From: CALNZV01 sp942491115 | Lineage (GTDB): Bacteria; Desulfobacterota; Desulfobacteria; Desulfobacterales; UBA5852 | Length of the DNA stretch: 64,000 nucleotides | Direction: 5' to 3' | Assembly: GCA_942491115.1 (NCBI GenBank) | Contig: CALNZV010000006.1 | Location: forward strand, 248,001 to 312,000 | In this document: one piece after another, positions 42,789 to 52,549 of the stretch | Layout of the letters: every line of letters starts with the position of its first letter | How positions within the stretch are numbered: the stretch's first letter is position 1 | The notes under the pieces: model-generated | Database searches by the model: none | The model's input: only the letters and a program-made list of their open reading frames with translations | Told to the model about the DNA's origin: nothing | Translations under genes and position numbers: made by a program

Positions 42789-44483
42789 TCAATCGTCGGA
42801 AATGTCGTCGGTTGTCTCTTCCGGTCCCTCTTGGCTCTCTGTTGAGAGCGGTTCTTCAATCTCGGGTTTGAGGGTGTCGGCGGCAGTATCGAGAACTTTT
42901 CTGACGGCAGTGGCCAGGTCCCAGCGAGTCAATGGTTTAAGGAGGCAGTCGCGGATGCCCAGCTCGTCGAAGCGCTCCTGGCTGAGGAGATCGCTATATC
43001 CGGTAAACAGGATGATAGGGATGTTTTTCCGAACCTTCAACATTTCCTGAACCATCACATCCCCTGGCATGCTGGGCATGGTCAAATCCGTGATAATGAG
43101 GTCGAATCGATCCGGCTCTTTTCGGAAAAGGGCCAGAGCCGATTCACTGGATGTCTTCGTTTCAACGCGATAACCCAGCGTTTCGAGCATCTCTTGACCG
43201 ATGGCGGCAAGGGTGGGTTCATCGTCAACAAAGAGAATTCGCTCATTACCCTTGTGGGGATGGTGTTCTTCTTCAAGTTGGGCCTTTATGGTGGGCGCTT
43301 CCCTGGCAGGAAAATAGAGGTGGAAGCTCGTTCCCTCACCGACCTTGCTTTCGACTTGAATGGCGCCCTGGTGGCTTTTGACGATGCCGTGAACGACCGC
43401 AAGCCCTAGCCCGGTGCCTTCCCCCTTTTCCTTGGAGGTAAAATAAGGATCGAAAATACGCTCCATATGCTCCGGAGGTATTCCCATACCCGTGTCCCGT
43501 ACCGTAAGTTTGAGGTAATCCCCCTGGGAAAGCTCGGTGAATTTGCCGGCGGATTCCTCGTCGATATGGACCGACGCCATCTCGATTTCGAGAATGCCGC
43601 CTTTTTGCCGCATGGCGTGGTGGGCATTTGAGCACAGGTTCATCATGACCTGATGAATCTGAATCGGGTCGGCTTCGACGACCGTTTGGGTATTGAGGTT
43701 CTTCCCTTGAATTTCGACGGTGGCGGGAAGGGAGGCCCGAATCAGCTTGAGAACCTCTTTAACAATGATGTTGATCTGGATGGGCTTGCGCTCCTGCTCA
43801 CTCTGGCGGCTGAAGGAGAGAATCTGGTTGATCAGTTCCTTGGCCCGCTGGCTGGCTGTTAGGATATTTTCCAGGCTGGCTTTGGGATCCCGGCCTTTGG
43901 CCATCTGGAGCATGGTGATTTCCGTATAACCGATGATGGCCTGGAGGATATTGTTGAAATCGTGGGCGATGCCCCCTGCCAGGGTACCGATGGCTTCCAT
44001 TTTTTGAGCCTGTCTGAGTTGGTCCCGCAGCTTGGCTTTTTCGTTTTCGTTTTGGATACGTTCGGTGATATCACGAGCAATCACTAGTACGGCAGGTTCG
44101 TTGTCGTACTCGATAGCGCGGCAGCTTGTTTCCACGGGAATGACCGACCCGTTTTTCCGCATCAGGGCGGTTTCAAAAATAATGTGGTTAAGGATCTGGA
44201 GCTCTTCCATTTTCTGAGGCCAGGCGGGGGAGTACTCCGGGGAGATGATATCCATCGTGGTGGCGTCTTTGAGCTCGCTACGGCTGTAGTTGAGCTGTTC
44301 GCAGGCAATGCGGTTGGCATCGAGGATCTGACCGTTCAGGTCGAGGAGGAAAATGGCGTCGCCAGCACTTTCAAAGAGGGTTTTGTAGCGGTTGGTCGAC
44401 GCCATCAGCGCTTTGATGGTGGTCACATCAAAGGACAGACTTCGAAAATCTTCGAAACCCGGTTGGCGCGATACTTTTCTCAT
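42789..44483 (-). CDS. PAS-containing hybrid histidine kinase
   Basis: A 564-residue signalling protein without membrane segments. Layout: PAS domain at about residues 32-143 (YKTLFESAGDAIFLLDLNG), HisKA-type dimerisation helix with phospho-His174 in GGIAHDFNNIL, ATPase domain (NLCSNAHHAM, DTGMGIPPEHMERIFDPYFTSK, GTGLGLAVVHGIV), then a C-terminal receiver domain with FVDDE, an acceptor Asp in IITDLTMP and the LKP motif, and an acidic tail. The GIAHDFNN signature is common among delta-proteobacterial sensors. No partner regulator adjoins it; the input signal is unknown. Confidence 0.93.
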   Translation of the reverse strand: MRKVSRQPGFEDFRSLSFDVTTIKALMASTNRYKTLFESAGDAIFLLDLNGQILDANRIACEQLNYSRSELKDATTMDIISPEYSPAWPQKMEELQILNHIIFETALMRKNGSVIPVETSCRAIEYDNEPAVLVIARDITERIQNENEKAKLRDQLRQAQKMEAIGTLAGGIAHDFNNILQAIIGYTEITMLQMAKGRDPKASLENILTASQRAKELINQILSFSRQSEQERKPIQINIIVKEVLKLIRASLPATVEIQGKNLNTQTVVEADPIQIHQVMMNLCSNAHHAMRQKGGILEIEMASVHIDEESAGKFTELSQGDYLKLTVRDTGMGIPPEHMERIFDPYFTSKEKGEGTGLGLAVVHGIVKSHQGAIQVESKVGEGTSFHLYFPAREAPTIKAQLEEEHHPHKGNERILFVDDEPTLAAIGQEMLETLGYRVETKTSSESALALFRKEPDRFDLIITDLTMPSMPGDVMVQEMLKVRKNIPIILFTGYSDLLSQERFDELGIRDCLLKPLTRWDLATAVRKVLDTAADTLKPEIEEPLSTESQEGPEETTDDISDD

Positions 44484-44820
44484 TATGGGTTTCCCGAAGC
44501 GGTTTTCAAGCTATCGATCGCCTGTGGGACAGAGTCTCAATTCGCTGTGTGCGTAGCATTCAGCATTCCTTATCGGCATCGCCCACTGGACACTTGAGAG
44601 CGTCCGGACGACCGGCCTGCGAGGGCCGGGGAGTGCCTTGAAAGGAACGCCGGCAACCCTCGACCAATCGAAAAGAGCCGGTTTTTCAGTATCCACTCAT
44701 CGACGCCTGGCCTCCGGGCTCATTGGTAAGAAAACGAGGGAGTGCCGATCGAATTGGCGGTTCTGGCACCGATGGGCGATTTGACGAAAAGAGACCACCC
44801 TGCAGGAAAACCGTTATTTG

Positions 44821-44842
44821 TTTATACATCAATTGGTATAAA
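44821..44842. repeat. Inverted repeat (possible operator)
   Basis: TTTATAC, spacer ATCAATTG, GTATAAA: perfect 7-base arms centred in an AT-rich patch. It lies about 340 bases upstream of the hybrid kinase gene. Site of a dimeric regulator is possible. Confidence 0.4.
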
Positions 44843-45115
44843 TTTCAATAGGAATCCGGTGGTTGAAATCGATTGGATGGGCGTGGACGCCGGGAAGGGG
44901 GGGGGCTGCCTGAAAGACCTGTGGATAGGATGAAGAAATGGCGTATAATGACCGCACATTCGGTGGATGCGAATGGCTCCAAACTTGCTCTGGTATCAAT
45001 TTTATGGTAGACAAGCCATGATTTGGCAGCATCATCGACATCTGACCACCAGCGCGCGGGATCACGGATGCCATCCCGAACCCACGCTTTTTATTTGGTG
45101 GCTATGCCTGCCAAC

Positions 45116-45136
45116 AAAAAGCCGGCGGTTGCCGGC
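45116..45136 (-). terminator. Rho-independent terminator of tRNA-Arg
   Basis: On the minus strand GCCGGC, loop AACC, GCCGGC followed by TTTTTGTT. A six-pair GC stem with a T-tract, 18 bases after the tRNA CCA. Confidence 0.85.
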
Positions 45137-45153
45137 CTCGGATATAAGGCCCC

Positions 45154-45230
<77 letters not shown>

Positions 45231-45246
45231 TCGAAGAGAGCCAATT

Positions 45247-45275
45247 CGCTAACACAACCGTCGGGGCATTGTCCA
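45247..45275 (-). promoter_or_regulatory. Promoter of tRNA-Arg
   Basis: On the minus strand TGGACA (45270-45275), 17 bases, then TTAGCG (45247-45252), 16 bases before the tRNA 5' end. The -10 again begins with TTAG as in the other two promoters noted here. Confidence 0.45.
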
Positions 45276-45387
45276 TAATAAAATGGGTTGCGAGGCGGCA
45301 CCCCTGGGCGCCGATAGTGCTTGCCATGGCAGCCGGACATCACCTGCTGAAACACTGACCCCAAATGGGGCTGAGAATAGGGAAAAC

Positions 45388-46479
45388 ATGGCTGCGGTTA
45401 AAACCAAAAATAGCAAGAAGTCACCCAAGAAATCTGCGAATCGAAGTAAAGCAGCATCAAAACGTCCCCCCCGAGGATCCTCGACGAAAGATGACCAAAT
45501 AGAAGAAAAAAAACAAGGGGTCAAATCGATGAAGTCGAGACCCGCGACCCCAGATAAAAAGCCGGCCTCAAAAAGCATGATCTCCAAGGCCGACCAGGAA
45601 AAAGACAAGGCGCTGGTCAAGTTCGACCCGCTTCAACGCTACCTTCAGGAGATCAGCCGCTATCGGTTATTGACCCGTGACGAGGAACGAGAATTGGGCA
45701 TCAAGGTCCAGGAATACGGCGACAAGGACGCTGCCTATACCCTGGTCACATCGAATTTGCGCTTGGTGGTCAAGATCGCTTTGGAATTCCAGCGGGTTTG
45801 GATGCAAAATCTCTTGGACCTTATACAGGAAGGCAATATTGGACTGATGCAGGCGGTCCGGAAGTTCGACCCATACAAGAACGTCAAGTTCTCTTATTAT
45901 GCGTCTTTCTGGATTAAAGCGTATATTCTCAAATTTATCATGGACAACTGGCGCCTGGTCAAAATCGGAACCACACAGGGCCAACGCAAGCTGTTTTTCA
46001 AACTGAAGAAGGAAAAACAGCGGTTGATCGAGCAGGGTTTCGATCCCAAGCCCAAGCTGCTCTCAGAGCGATTGGGGGTATCGGAGAGGGAGATCATCGA
46101 TATGGATCAGCGGCTCGACGGATGGGATGTTTCCCTCGATGCCCCGCTGAAGGAGGATTCCGATACCGAGCGAATCGAGTTTCTGAGCACGGACTCGACC
46201 TCTGCTGAAGACCAGGTGGCCAAAAAGGAAATAGAGAACCTGCTTCATACCAAGATCGAGGAGTTCCGGAAAACCATGACCGACAGGGAAATGGAAATAT
46301 TCGATCTGCGGATCTTCTCGGATACACCCGTCACCCTTCAGGAGATCGGCGACCGATACGGGATATCCCGCGAACGCGTTCGGCAGGTGGAAAAGAACAT
46401 CATCAAGAAGATGCGGGAATATTTCAAAAGAGAGATACCGGATTTTTCCGCCTATTCCGACGAAGAATCGGACGCATAA
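45388..46479 (+). CDS. rpoH: Sigma-32-like RNA polymerase sigma factor
   Basis: A 363-residue sigma-70-family factor. ATG 45388 has AGGGAAAAC upstream. Region 1.2-like DPLQRYLQEISRYRLLTRDEE, region 2 (LVTSNLRLVVKIAL, LLDLIQEGNIGLMQAVRKFDPYKNVKFSYYASFWIKAYI), and region 4 (TLQEIGDRYGISRERVRQVEKNIIKKMR) are clear. The segment NWRLVKIGTTQGQRKLFFKL matches the RpoH box (QRKLFF). The first ~75 residues are a Lys/Ser-rich basic extension absent from typical RpoH. It lies divergent from tRNA-Arg. A heat-shock role is inferred from the family. Confidence 0.87.
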   Translation: MAAVKTKNSKKSPKKSANRSKAASKRPPRGSSTKDDQIEEKKQGVKSMKSRPATPDKKPASKSMISKADQEKDKALVKFDPLQRYLQEISRYRLLTRDEERELGIKVQEYGDKDAAYTLVTSNLRLVVKIALEFQRVWMQNLLDLIQEGNIGLMQAVRKFDPYKNVKFSYYASFWIKAYILKFIMDNWRLVKIGTTQGQRKLFFKLKKEKQRLIEQGFDPKPKLLSERLGVSEREIIDMDQRLDGWDVSLDAPLKEDSDTERIEFLSTDSTSAEDQVAKKEIENLLHTKIEEFRKTMTDREMEIFDLRIFSDTPVTLQEIGDRYGISRERVRQVEKNIIKKMREYFKREIPDFSAYSDEESDA

Positions 46480-46590
46480 AGGGAGTTTGCCATTCGCTGA
46501 TACCGACCCCAGCCAGGCCGGGATCCTTAGAATAGGGCGCAACCCTCGCCCGATAACCCATCCCCATTCCCGTTGTCAGGAAATTGATCT

Positions 46591-48324
46591 ATGCCCACGC
46601 CTTTTGCTCGGCTTTGTCTATCGGTGATCGCGGCAGTTTCGCTGATCGGGTGCAGCAGCGGAAAACTGGCATTGCCGATCGGCTCCGATTCCTCGGCCGA
46701 AACCATCGAAAATGCGTATTTTTACTACCTCGAATCCCATGAACTCGTTCGTCAAAACCAGCTCGACGGAGCCGTGGATGCGCTTCAAAAGGCGGTGGAC
46801 CTTGATCCCCAGTCCCTTTATCTTAAACGGGAACTGGCAAACCTCTATGCCCAGCAGGGAAAGGTGGCCGAGGCGCTGACACTTCTGACTGAGATCGTAG
46901 CGGAAAACCCGGAAGATGCCGATGCCTTTTTGCTTCTGGGTCGGATCTACCAGAATCAGAATCGATTGGACGAGGCAAAGGGCGCCTATGAGGAGGCCAT
47001 CGCTGCGGGTGACCAGGATGAAAACGTCTATTTGGTTTTAGGAAATCTGTATTTCCAGGATCAGCAATACGACGATGCCGAGGCGGTTTTCGCGGAACTC
47101 GTGGAGCAGATACCCGATTCCTATGCCGGTTATTTTTTTCTGGGCCGCGTCTATGCCGAAAAGGGGAGCGACGAGGCGGCGGAGAAAGCCTTTGTCAAAG
47201 CCCTCAGCCTTGAGCCCGAGCTTGAAAGCGCCCGCTTCGAGTTGATCGATCTCATTCGTCAGCGGAAAGACACCCCTGGCAACCGAAAGCGAATCGTTGA
47301 CCTCTACCGAGGAATTTTGGAGCAGGATGCCTTCAACGTGCAGGCCGCAATCGGGCTTGCCGCCTACTACAACGACATCGGTAACCCCAAGGCGGCCGAA
47401 GATCTCATTCGGGACATTGCCGAGAGTGCCACCGACGAGGAACTGTTTCGATCGATTTTGAAATTCTTTATCGAACGGGACCGGAACGAAGAAGCGGCCT
47501 ATGTGTTGGAGACTCTGCTGAAAATCAAACCCGGCAATTCCGATTACCACTTCCTGGCTGGCCTTGCCTTTGAGCGATTGGAATCGGTGGACAAAGCGCT
47601 TTGGCATTACCAACGAGTGTCGCCAAATTCTCAACGTTACAGAGATGCGGTGCTTCAGGCGACATTGCTCTACCATAACAATGGTCGAAGCCAGGATGCC
47701 ATCGATTACCTCTCACAGGTGATCGAGCGAGAGCCGGATAATGCCGAGCTTCGGCTATATATGGGGCAGCTTTACGAAGAATCCGGCGACCTGGCTGCGG
47801 CGGAAAAAGAGCTTGTCAAGGCCATCGAACTGGCGCCTGAAAATGACAAGACCTATTTCGAGCTTGCCGTTCTCTACGATAAAATGAATAACAAAGAAGC
47901 GTCCATCGCCAACATGAAAAAGGTGCTCGAAATCACCCCCGATCATGCCAATGCATTGAATTACTTGGGCTATACCTATGCGGACCTTGGGATTCATCTG
48001 GACGAGGCCGAGGCGTTGATTCTAAGGGCGATGGAACTCAAACCTGGCGATGGCTATTTTACCGACAGCCTTGGATGGGTGTATTTTCAGAAAGGCCTCT
48101 ACGACAAGGCGCTGGAGGTGCTTCTCGAAGCCCATCGACTTGCACCGGAAGACCCCATTATCATGGAGCATGTCGGGGATGCCTACCGAATGTTAGGCGA
48201 TTCTAAAAAAGCCCTCGAATACTACCGGCGTTCTCTTGAAACCAAGGGGGACGACCGAGAAGGGCTGGTCGAAAAGATACGGAAGATGGAATCCCAGCCC
48301 GCCGGAGCCAAGGGATCCTCGTGA
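46591..48324 (+). CDS. TPR-repeat lipoprotein
   Basis: A 577-residue protein. A lipoprotein signal peptide ends SLIGC (residues 1-21). The rest is a long superhelix of about 13-14 tetratricopeptide repeats (for example AVDALQKAVDLDPQSLYLKRELANLY; ALNYLGYTYADLGIHLDEAEALILRAMELKPGD). These scaffold protein-protein contacts at the outer membrane. It overlaps the next lipoprotein gene by four bases (GTGA) and is probably co-translated. Confidence 0.9.
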   Translation: MPTPFARLCLSVIAAVSLIGCSSGKLALPIGSDSSAETIENAYFYYLESHELVRQNQLDGAVDALQKAVDLDPQSLYLKRELANLYAQQGKVAEALTLLTEIVAENPEDADAFLLLGRIYQNQNRLDEAKGAYEEAIAAGDQDENVYLVLGNLYFQDQQYDDAEAVFAELVEQIPDSYAGYFFLGRVYAEKGSDEAAEKAFVKALSLEPELESARFELIDLIRQRKDTPGNRKRIVDLYRGILEQDAFNVQAAIGLAAYYNDIGNPKAAEDLIRDIAESATDEELFRSILKFFIERDRNEEAAYVLETLLKIKPGNSDYHFLAGLAFERLESVDKALWHYQRVSPNSQRYRDAVLQATLLYHNNGRSQDAIDYLSQVIEREPDNAELRLYMGQLYEESGDLAAAEKELVKAIELAPENDKTYFELAVLYDKMNNKEASIANMKKVLEITPDHANALNYLGYTYADLGIHLDEAEALILRAMELKPGDGYFTDSLGWVYFQKGLYDKALEVLLEAHRLAPEDPIIMEHVGDAYRMLGDSKKALEYYRRSLETKGDDREGLVEKIRKMESQPAGAKGSS

Positions 48325-49187
48325 CCGGGCAGGCACCTCGGCTTTTCCATTTTTCTCGCCCCGGAAACCAGCAGCGGCCTCATGGATTGCCTGTTGTCCG
48401 CAAAGGACTGACCTCCCCGCTGCGGATGGCCCTTTGCATGGCCCTCTGGGTGTTTGCGACGGGCTGTGCGGTGTTTTCAGGCCCATCCCGGGAGCGGTTC
48501 TTCGAGGGCGATGGGACGCAATTGCTCCATGACGAACTGACCGCGATCAACACGGATTTGCCTTCCCTGAAAGCCGTCGGAAGTATCGCGTTGAGGATTC
48601 CCGATCAGCGGCGGGTCAACGAACGGGTGGCTCTGATCCTGCAGCCTCCCAGTCAGATCCGCATGGCTGTTCGGACGATTTCCGGCCTTCCACTCATTAC
48701 GTTTGCGACGGAGGGCAGCGCCGTTTACCTTGTTGATCACCGCGAGGAGCGGTTTGTGAAGCGCTCCCTGGAAAGCGATCCGCTCAAAAGACTTATCGGC
48801 CTGTCGGTCACCCCCGAGAATTTGATATCATTGATCTGCGGTCGCCTGCCCATGATCGATTTCCATCGGGCCCGGCGAACCAGAGCCCCCGAAGACCAGC
48901 TGGAATTGGAGACCCGATGGCAAGAGCGGCGCTACCGGGTCTCCTATGCCGTTGCTTCCCCGGAGCCCATACTGATCCAGATGGAGTCCATCGGAAAAGA
49001 CGGGGAACTGAGATGGCGTGCCCGACTGAGCGGACATCGCCTGATCGACCGCTACCGTCTCCCCTCACGAATTCTGATGGAGGGAGGAAACGGGTCCGTT
49101 CTCGATCTCGAACTGGAGCGGGCAACGGTCGGCGGGCCCGTCGGTCCTCAACTGTTCATCCTCAGCCCCGGTGGGAGTGGGCTCTGA
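48321..49187 (+). CDS. LolB-like / DUF4292-type lipoprotein
   Basis: A 288-residue protein starting at GTG 48321, overlapping the preceding stop. After a 39-residue N-terminal extension comes a lipoprotein signal (MALCMALWVFATGC). The mature part is beta-rich and resembles the LolB/LppX-type incomplete barrel (AVGSIALRIPDQRRVNERVALILQPPSQIRMAVRTISGLPLITFATEGSAVYLVDHREERF). It could bind or hand over lipids or lipoproteins. The pairing with the TPR lipoprotein suggests a common envelope function. Confidence 0.75.
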   Translation: MTGQAPRLFHFSRPGNQQRPHGLPVVRKGLTSPLRMALCMALWVFATGCAVFSGPSRERFFEGDGTQLLHDELTAINTDLPSLKAVGSIALRIPDQRRVNERVALILQPPSQIRMAVRTISGLPLITFATEGSAVYLVDHREERFVKRSLESDPLKRLIGLSVTPENLISLICGRLPMIDFHRARRTRAPEDQLELETRWQERRYRVSYAVASPEPILIQMESIGKDGELRWRARLSGHRLIDRYRLPSRILMEGGNGSVLDLELERATVGGPVGPQLFILSPGGSGL

Positions 49188-49226
49188 CCCCGCTCTTGTC
49201 GAAACGCCGGATGCGAGGGGAAGCCT

Positions 49227-50012
49227 ATGGAAAAGGAAAAGCGGCGGATTGCCCTTGGAGCCCGGCTGCGCCGTTGTCACAATGTCATCACCCTGGGGGT
49301 GAGACCTAATTTTGATGATTACGCCCCCGAGGAGCAGGAGCGGATCACCAGCGCCGATCGCATCTACTATCCGACCGCTTTCTATGCCGATCTCTTCGAT
49401 ATCATGGGTAAACCCACCTTTCCCAGCTATCACAACTACAAGCTGGTTCAGGACAAGATCCGTCAGACGGCCATGTATACCATTCAGAAACTGCCCCATC
49501 CCCGAACGCGGGTGTTCTACGGCAAACGGGCACACCGGCAGATTCCAGGGTATTTTCACTTCCCTTTCATCGGGAAAATCCCTCGAGGCTCCTCACAAGG
49601 CCGGGGGGTGTTTCTTATCTCAAACCACTGGGAATTGGAATCCTACTGCCGACGGACCCATGCCGCTTACATCCAGGAGTTCCTGCCGGCGAGGCGGAAC
49701 ATCAGGGTGGTGGTTATCGGCAGACGTGCCGTTCATGCGTACTGGCGTGAGGCCCAGGTGGGTGAATTCAGAACCAACCTATCCGCCGGTGGCCGCATTT
49801 TTCTCGACCCGGTACCGGAGGCGGCGACGGCTCTGGCGCTGCTGACGGCCGACCGATGCGGTTTCGACGACGTCGGAATCGACATCCACGAGCACGGTGG
49901 GCGGTTTCTCGTGATCGAGGCCAATATGAAATACGGGCGGGAAGGATTCCGACAGGCGGGAATCGACTACCATCGACTGATGGAAGGCCTGATCGACAGA
50001 GGAGAGATTTAA
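49227..50012 (+). CDS. RimK-like ATP-grasp ligase
   Basis: A 261-residue ATP-grasp enzyme. GAGGGGAAGCCT upstream of the ATG acts as ribosome site. Core features: YHNYKLVQDKIRQTAMYTI (adenine-side helix), AAYIQEFLPARRNIRVVVIG (glutamate hinge), GFDDVGIDIHEHGGRFLVIEANMKYG (Mg-binding E-x-N). The pattern fits RimK-like ligases that add glutamate or other residues to a carboxylate. Two bases before the HD-protein gene. Substrate unknown. Confidence 0.8.
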   Translation: MEKEKRRIALGARLRRCHNVITLGVRPNFDDYAPEEQERITSADRIYYPTAFYADLFDIMGKPTFPSYHNYKLVQDKIRQTAMYTIQKLPHPRTRVFYGKRAHRQIPGYFHFPFIGKIPRGSSQGRGVFLISNHWELESYCRRTHAAYIQEFLPARRNIRVVVIGRRAVHAYWREAQVGEFRTNLSAGGRIFLDPVPEAATALALLTADRCGFDDVGIDIHEHGGRFLVIEANMKYGREGFRQAGIDYHRLMEGLIDRGEI

Positions 50013-50013
50013 A

Positions 50014-51168
50014 GTGGACAGTTTGGACATGATTCGAGGGGCGTTGGAAGAACGGGAGGAGGCGTTTCTCTCGCCGGTCGCCACACCGAGCGCCAAAGGA
50101 GAGCGACGTCAACCCGAACCCCGTCGCTCCGGAACCTACCGCCAGGCATTTTCCCTGGACGTCGACCGGATTCTGCATTCCCTGGCCTACACCCGTTATA
50201 TCGACAAAACCCAAGTCTTCTATCTGATCCGAAACGACCATATCACCCACCGCGTCCTCCATGTGCAGCTGGTCTCGAAGGCCGCCAGAACCATCGGCCG
50301 TTTTCTCGGGTTGAACGAGGACCTGATCGAAGCCATCGCCCTGGGGCATGATATCGGGCACACGCCTTTCGGTCACGACGGGGAGCGGTTTCTCTCGGAA
50401 CTCTGTATAGAAAGCGGCATCGGGCACTTCCATCACAATCTTCAAAGCGTACGGTTTCTCGACCGAGTGGAAAGAAAAGGGCGGGGCTGGAATCTCTGTC
50501 TCCAGACCCTGGACGGCATTTTATGCCACGACGGGGAAGTCCACAATCAGTTGCTCAGGCCGAAGCGGCAAAAATCCTTCGAAGACTTGGATGCCGATAG
50601 GGAAGCCAAAGCCCGTCGGCCCGACACCGCCCTGACCCCGATGACCCTCGAGGGATGTGTGGTACGGATGGCCGACACCATCAGCTACATCGGCCGAGAC
50701 ATCGAGGATGCCATCCGCCTCGGGTTGATCCGCCGCCGGGACCTGCCCTCGTCGGTAACCTCCGTCTTGGGAGACACGAACGGAACGATTGTCTATCATC
50801 TGGTGACCGATGTGATTCGACAGAGCTTTCACCAGCCGTGGATCGCTTTTAGTCCCGAAGTGTCCGATGCCCTGGTCCGTCTCAAAGGTTTCAACCTCGA
50901 ACACATTTACATGAACCCGGCCATCAAGCGCCATACCGATCAGATCCGCCGCCTGTTTCGACTACTGTTCAATCGGTACATGGACGACATCGAAACGGGA
51001 AACCGAACCTCGGTGATTTTTGACGGATTTCTCAGGGGAATGGACGACAGCTACATGGACCATCACCGCCCGGCGGAAATCGTCAGGGATTTCATTGCCG
51101 GTATGACGGACCAGTATTTTCTCCGTCAGTGCCCGGAATCCCTTCGTCCAAGCCCCGAAATCCGATAG
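50014..51168 (+). CDS. HD-domain phosphohydrolase (dGTPase-like)
   Basis: A 384-residue protein with GTG start at 50014 (GGAGAG upstream). The HD-domain metal ligands are in THRVLHVQLVSKAARTIG (His), LGHDIGHTPFGHDGE (His-Asp), and RMADTISYIGRDIEDA (Asp). This series and the length match dGTPase-like triphosphohydrolases, which break dNTPs into nucleoside and triphosphate. It is closely coupled to the RimK-like gene. Confidence 0.87.
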   Translation: MDSLDMIRGALEEREEAFLSPVATPSAKGERRQPEPRRSGTYRQAFSLDVDRILHSLAYTRYIDKTQVFYLIRNDHITHRVLHVQLVSKAARTIGRFLGLNEDLIEAIALGHDIGHTPFGHDGERFLSELCIESGIGHFHHNLQSVRFLDRVERKGRGWNLCLQTLDGILCHDGEVHNQLLRPKRQKSFEDLDADREAKARRPDTALTPMTLEGCVVRMADTISYIGRDIEDAIRLGLIRRRDLPSSVTSVLGDTNGTIVYHLVTDVIRQSFHQPWIAFSPEVSDALVRLKGFNLEHIYMNPAIKRHTDQIRRLFRLLFNRYMDDIETGNRTSVIFDGFLRGMDDSYMDHHRPAEIVRDFIAGMTDQYFLRQCPESLRPSPEIR

Positions 51169-51198
51169 CCCGACAGCCGGGCCCGGAGTCGCCCTTCG

Positions 51199-51969
51199 AT
51201 GACCGCTTCCACCAACACCTCTATCGTCCGCCCTGGAGAAAACCGGAACTACCGGAGGGTCGGCGGTATTACCGGGCTTCATTCCTACCGTATTCGCGTC
51301 GAAGAAACCGATCTGCAGGTTCAAGCCTCCGTTTCGGAACACGACCGATGCCGGGAGGCGGTGATCGAGGCCAGAGAACAGCTCCGGGGCTTCATCCGGG
51401 AGCATCCGGGGTTTTTGACGGCAATGGTGCCCTGGTCCCTGAGAACGCCGGCCCCTCCATTGATTCGATCGATGGTGTCGGCTGCCGCCGTCGCCGGGGT
51501 GGGGCCGATGGCCGCCGTGGCCGGGGCCATCGCCGAAACGGTCGGATACGCCCTCCTTGAGCGCTCCCGGGAAGTCGCAGTGGAAAATGGCGGCGACCTC
51601 TTTATGGCCCTCGACCGTGACACCGTTGTCGGGATCTATGCCGGCGATTCCCCACTCAGCATGGCCATCGGCATTCGTCTGGAGGGACCTGTAGGCCCTC
51701 TGGGCATTTGCACGTCGTCGGCCTCGGTCGGGCATTCCGTAAGCCGGGGCCGGGCGGATGCGGCCTGCATCCTGTCTCCATCCGCGGCCGTCGCCGATGC
51801 CCTCGCCACGGCAACGGCCAATCGGATTTGCCGCCGGGGTGACATACCCGCCGCCGTCGATTGGGCCCGATCCAGGGACGGTGTAAAAGGGATTCTGGTG
51901 ATCAAAGGGGATCGCATGGGCGCATGGGGCGCCGTCGAAGTGGTTTCCTTAAAGGGAAAAAGGGGTTGA
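51199..51969 (+). CDS. UPF0280 family protein (ApbE-like fold)
   Basis: A 256-residue soluble protein. Family marks: VQASVSEHDRCREAVIEAREQLRGFI, AAAVAGVGPMAAVAGAIAETVG, ENGGDLFM, and GPLGICTSSASVGHSVSRGRADAACILS. These are typical of UPF0280, which has an ApbE-like fold. Flavin or nucleotide binding is likely but no reaction is known. ATG 51199; 30 bases after the HD gene. Confidence 0.88.
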   Translation: MTASTNTSIVRPGENRNYRRVGGITGLHSYRIRVEETDLQVQASVSEHDRCREAVIEAREQLRGFIREHPGFLTAMVPWSLRTPAPPLIRSMVSAAAVAGVGPMAAVAGAIAETVGYALLERSREVAVENGGDLFMALDRDTVVGIYAGDSPLSMAIGIRLEGPVGPLGICTSSASVGHSVSRGRADAACILSPSAAVADALATATANRICRRGDIPAAVDWARSRDGVKGILVIKGDRMGAWGAVEVVSLKGKRG

Positions 51970-52045
51970 AATTCTAAGGGAAAAAGAGTAGTTGAACTAA
52001 CGCAAAGTCCGATGAATCTGCCGTTCCTTGAAGGATGCGCATACC

Positions 52046-52549
52046 ATGAAGACCATGTGGGCCCCGTGGCGCATAGAATATATCCAGGGAGAGAAGGAGG
52101 GCGACTGCATATTTTGCAGTGCTCTTGGGGACCTGGACGACCTCACCCTTTTCAGCGGGCGTCTGACCATGGTTGTCATGAACAAGTTCCCATACAGCAA
52201 CGGGCATCTTTTGGTCGCCCCGGTTCGGCATCTGTCGACGCTCCACGAGCTAGTCAGGGATGAAATGGCGGCGCTTCTGGGCATGGTGGAGGCATCCGTC
52301 GGCATTCTCAAGAAAGCCATGAATCCCGACGGTTTCAATGTGGGACTGAATCTAGGGAAAGTGGCTGGCGCCGGCGTGGAAGAGCACCTTCATTTCCACA
52401 TCGTTCCCCGATGGTTCGGGGATGTCAACGCCCTGACCGTTTTTTCGGATGTGCGGGTGATTCCCGAACACATCGAATCCACCTACCGGAACCTGAAACC
52501 CCACTTCGAGGCCTTAACCCTTACGTTAGAAAGCGGAGTCCCCGAATGA
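52046..52549 (+). CDS. HIT-family hydrolase
   Basis: A 167-residue protein with AAGGATG before ATG 52046. The HIT motif is HLHFHIVPR, with an upstream HLLVAPVRH segment and CIFC near residue 25 for zinc. These enzymes cleave or phosphorolyse dinucleotide polyphosphates such as Ap4A. It overlaps the next gene (ATGA). Confidence 0.93.
   Translation: MKTMWAPWRIEYIQGEKEGDCIFCSALGDLDDLTLFSGRLTMVVMNKFPYSNGHLLVAPVRHLSTLHELVRDEMAALLGMVEASVGILKKAMNPDGFNVGLNLGKVAGAGVEEHLHFHIVPRWFGDVNALTVFSDVRVIPEHIESTYRNLKPHFEALTLTLESGVPE

Larger units (their letters stand above)
44484..45153. other. Intergenic region between histidine kinase and tRNA-Arg
   Basis: About 670 bases without a convincing gene. Contains the 7-base inverted repeat at 44821-44842, a TATAAT at 44943-44948 without a good -35, and the tRNA-Arg terminator at 45116-45136. 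Confidence 0.45.

Noticed and set aside
44943..44948. Isolated TATAAT
   Set aside because: No -35 at a proper distance and no gene or RNA downstream before the tRNA terminator.
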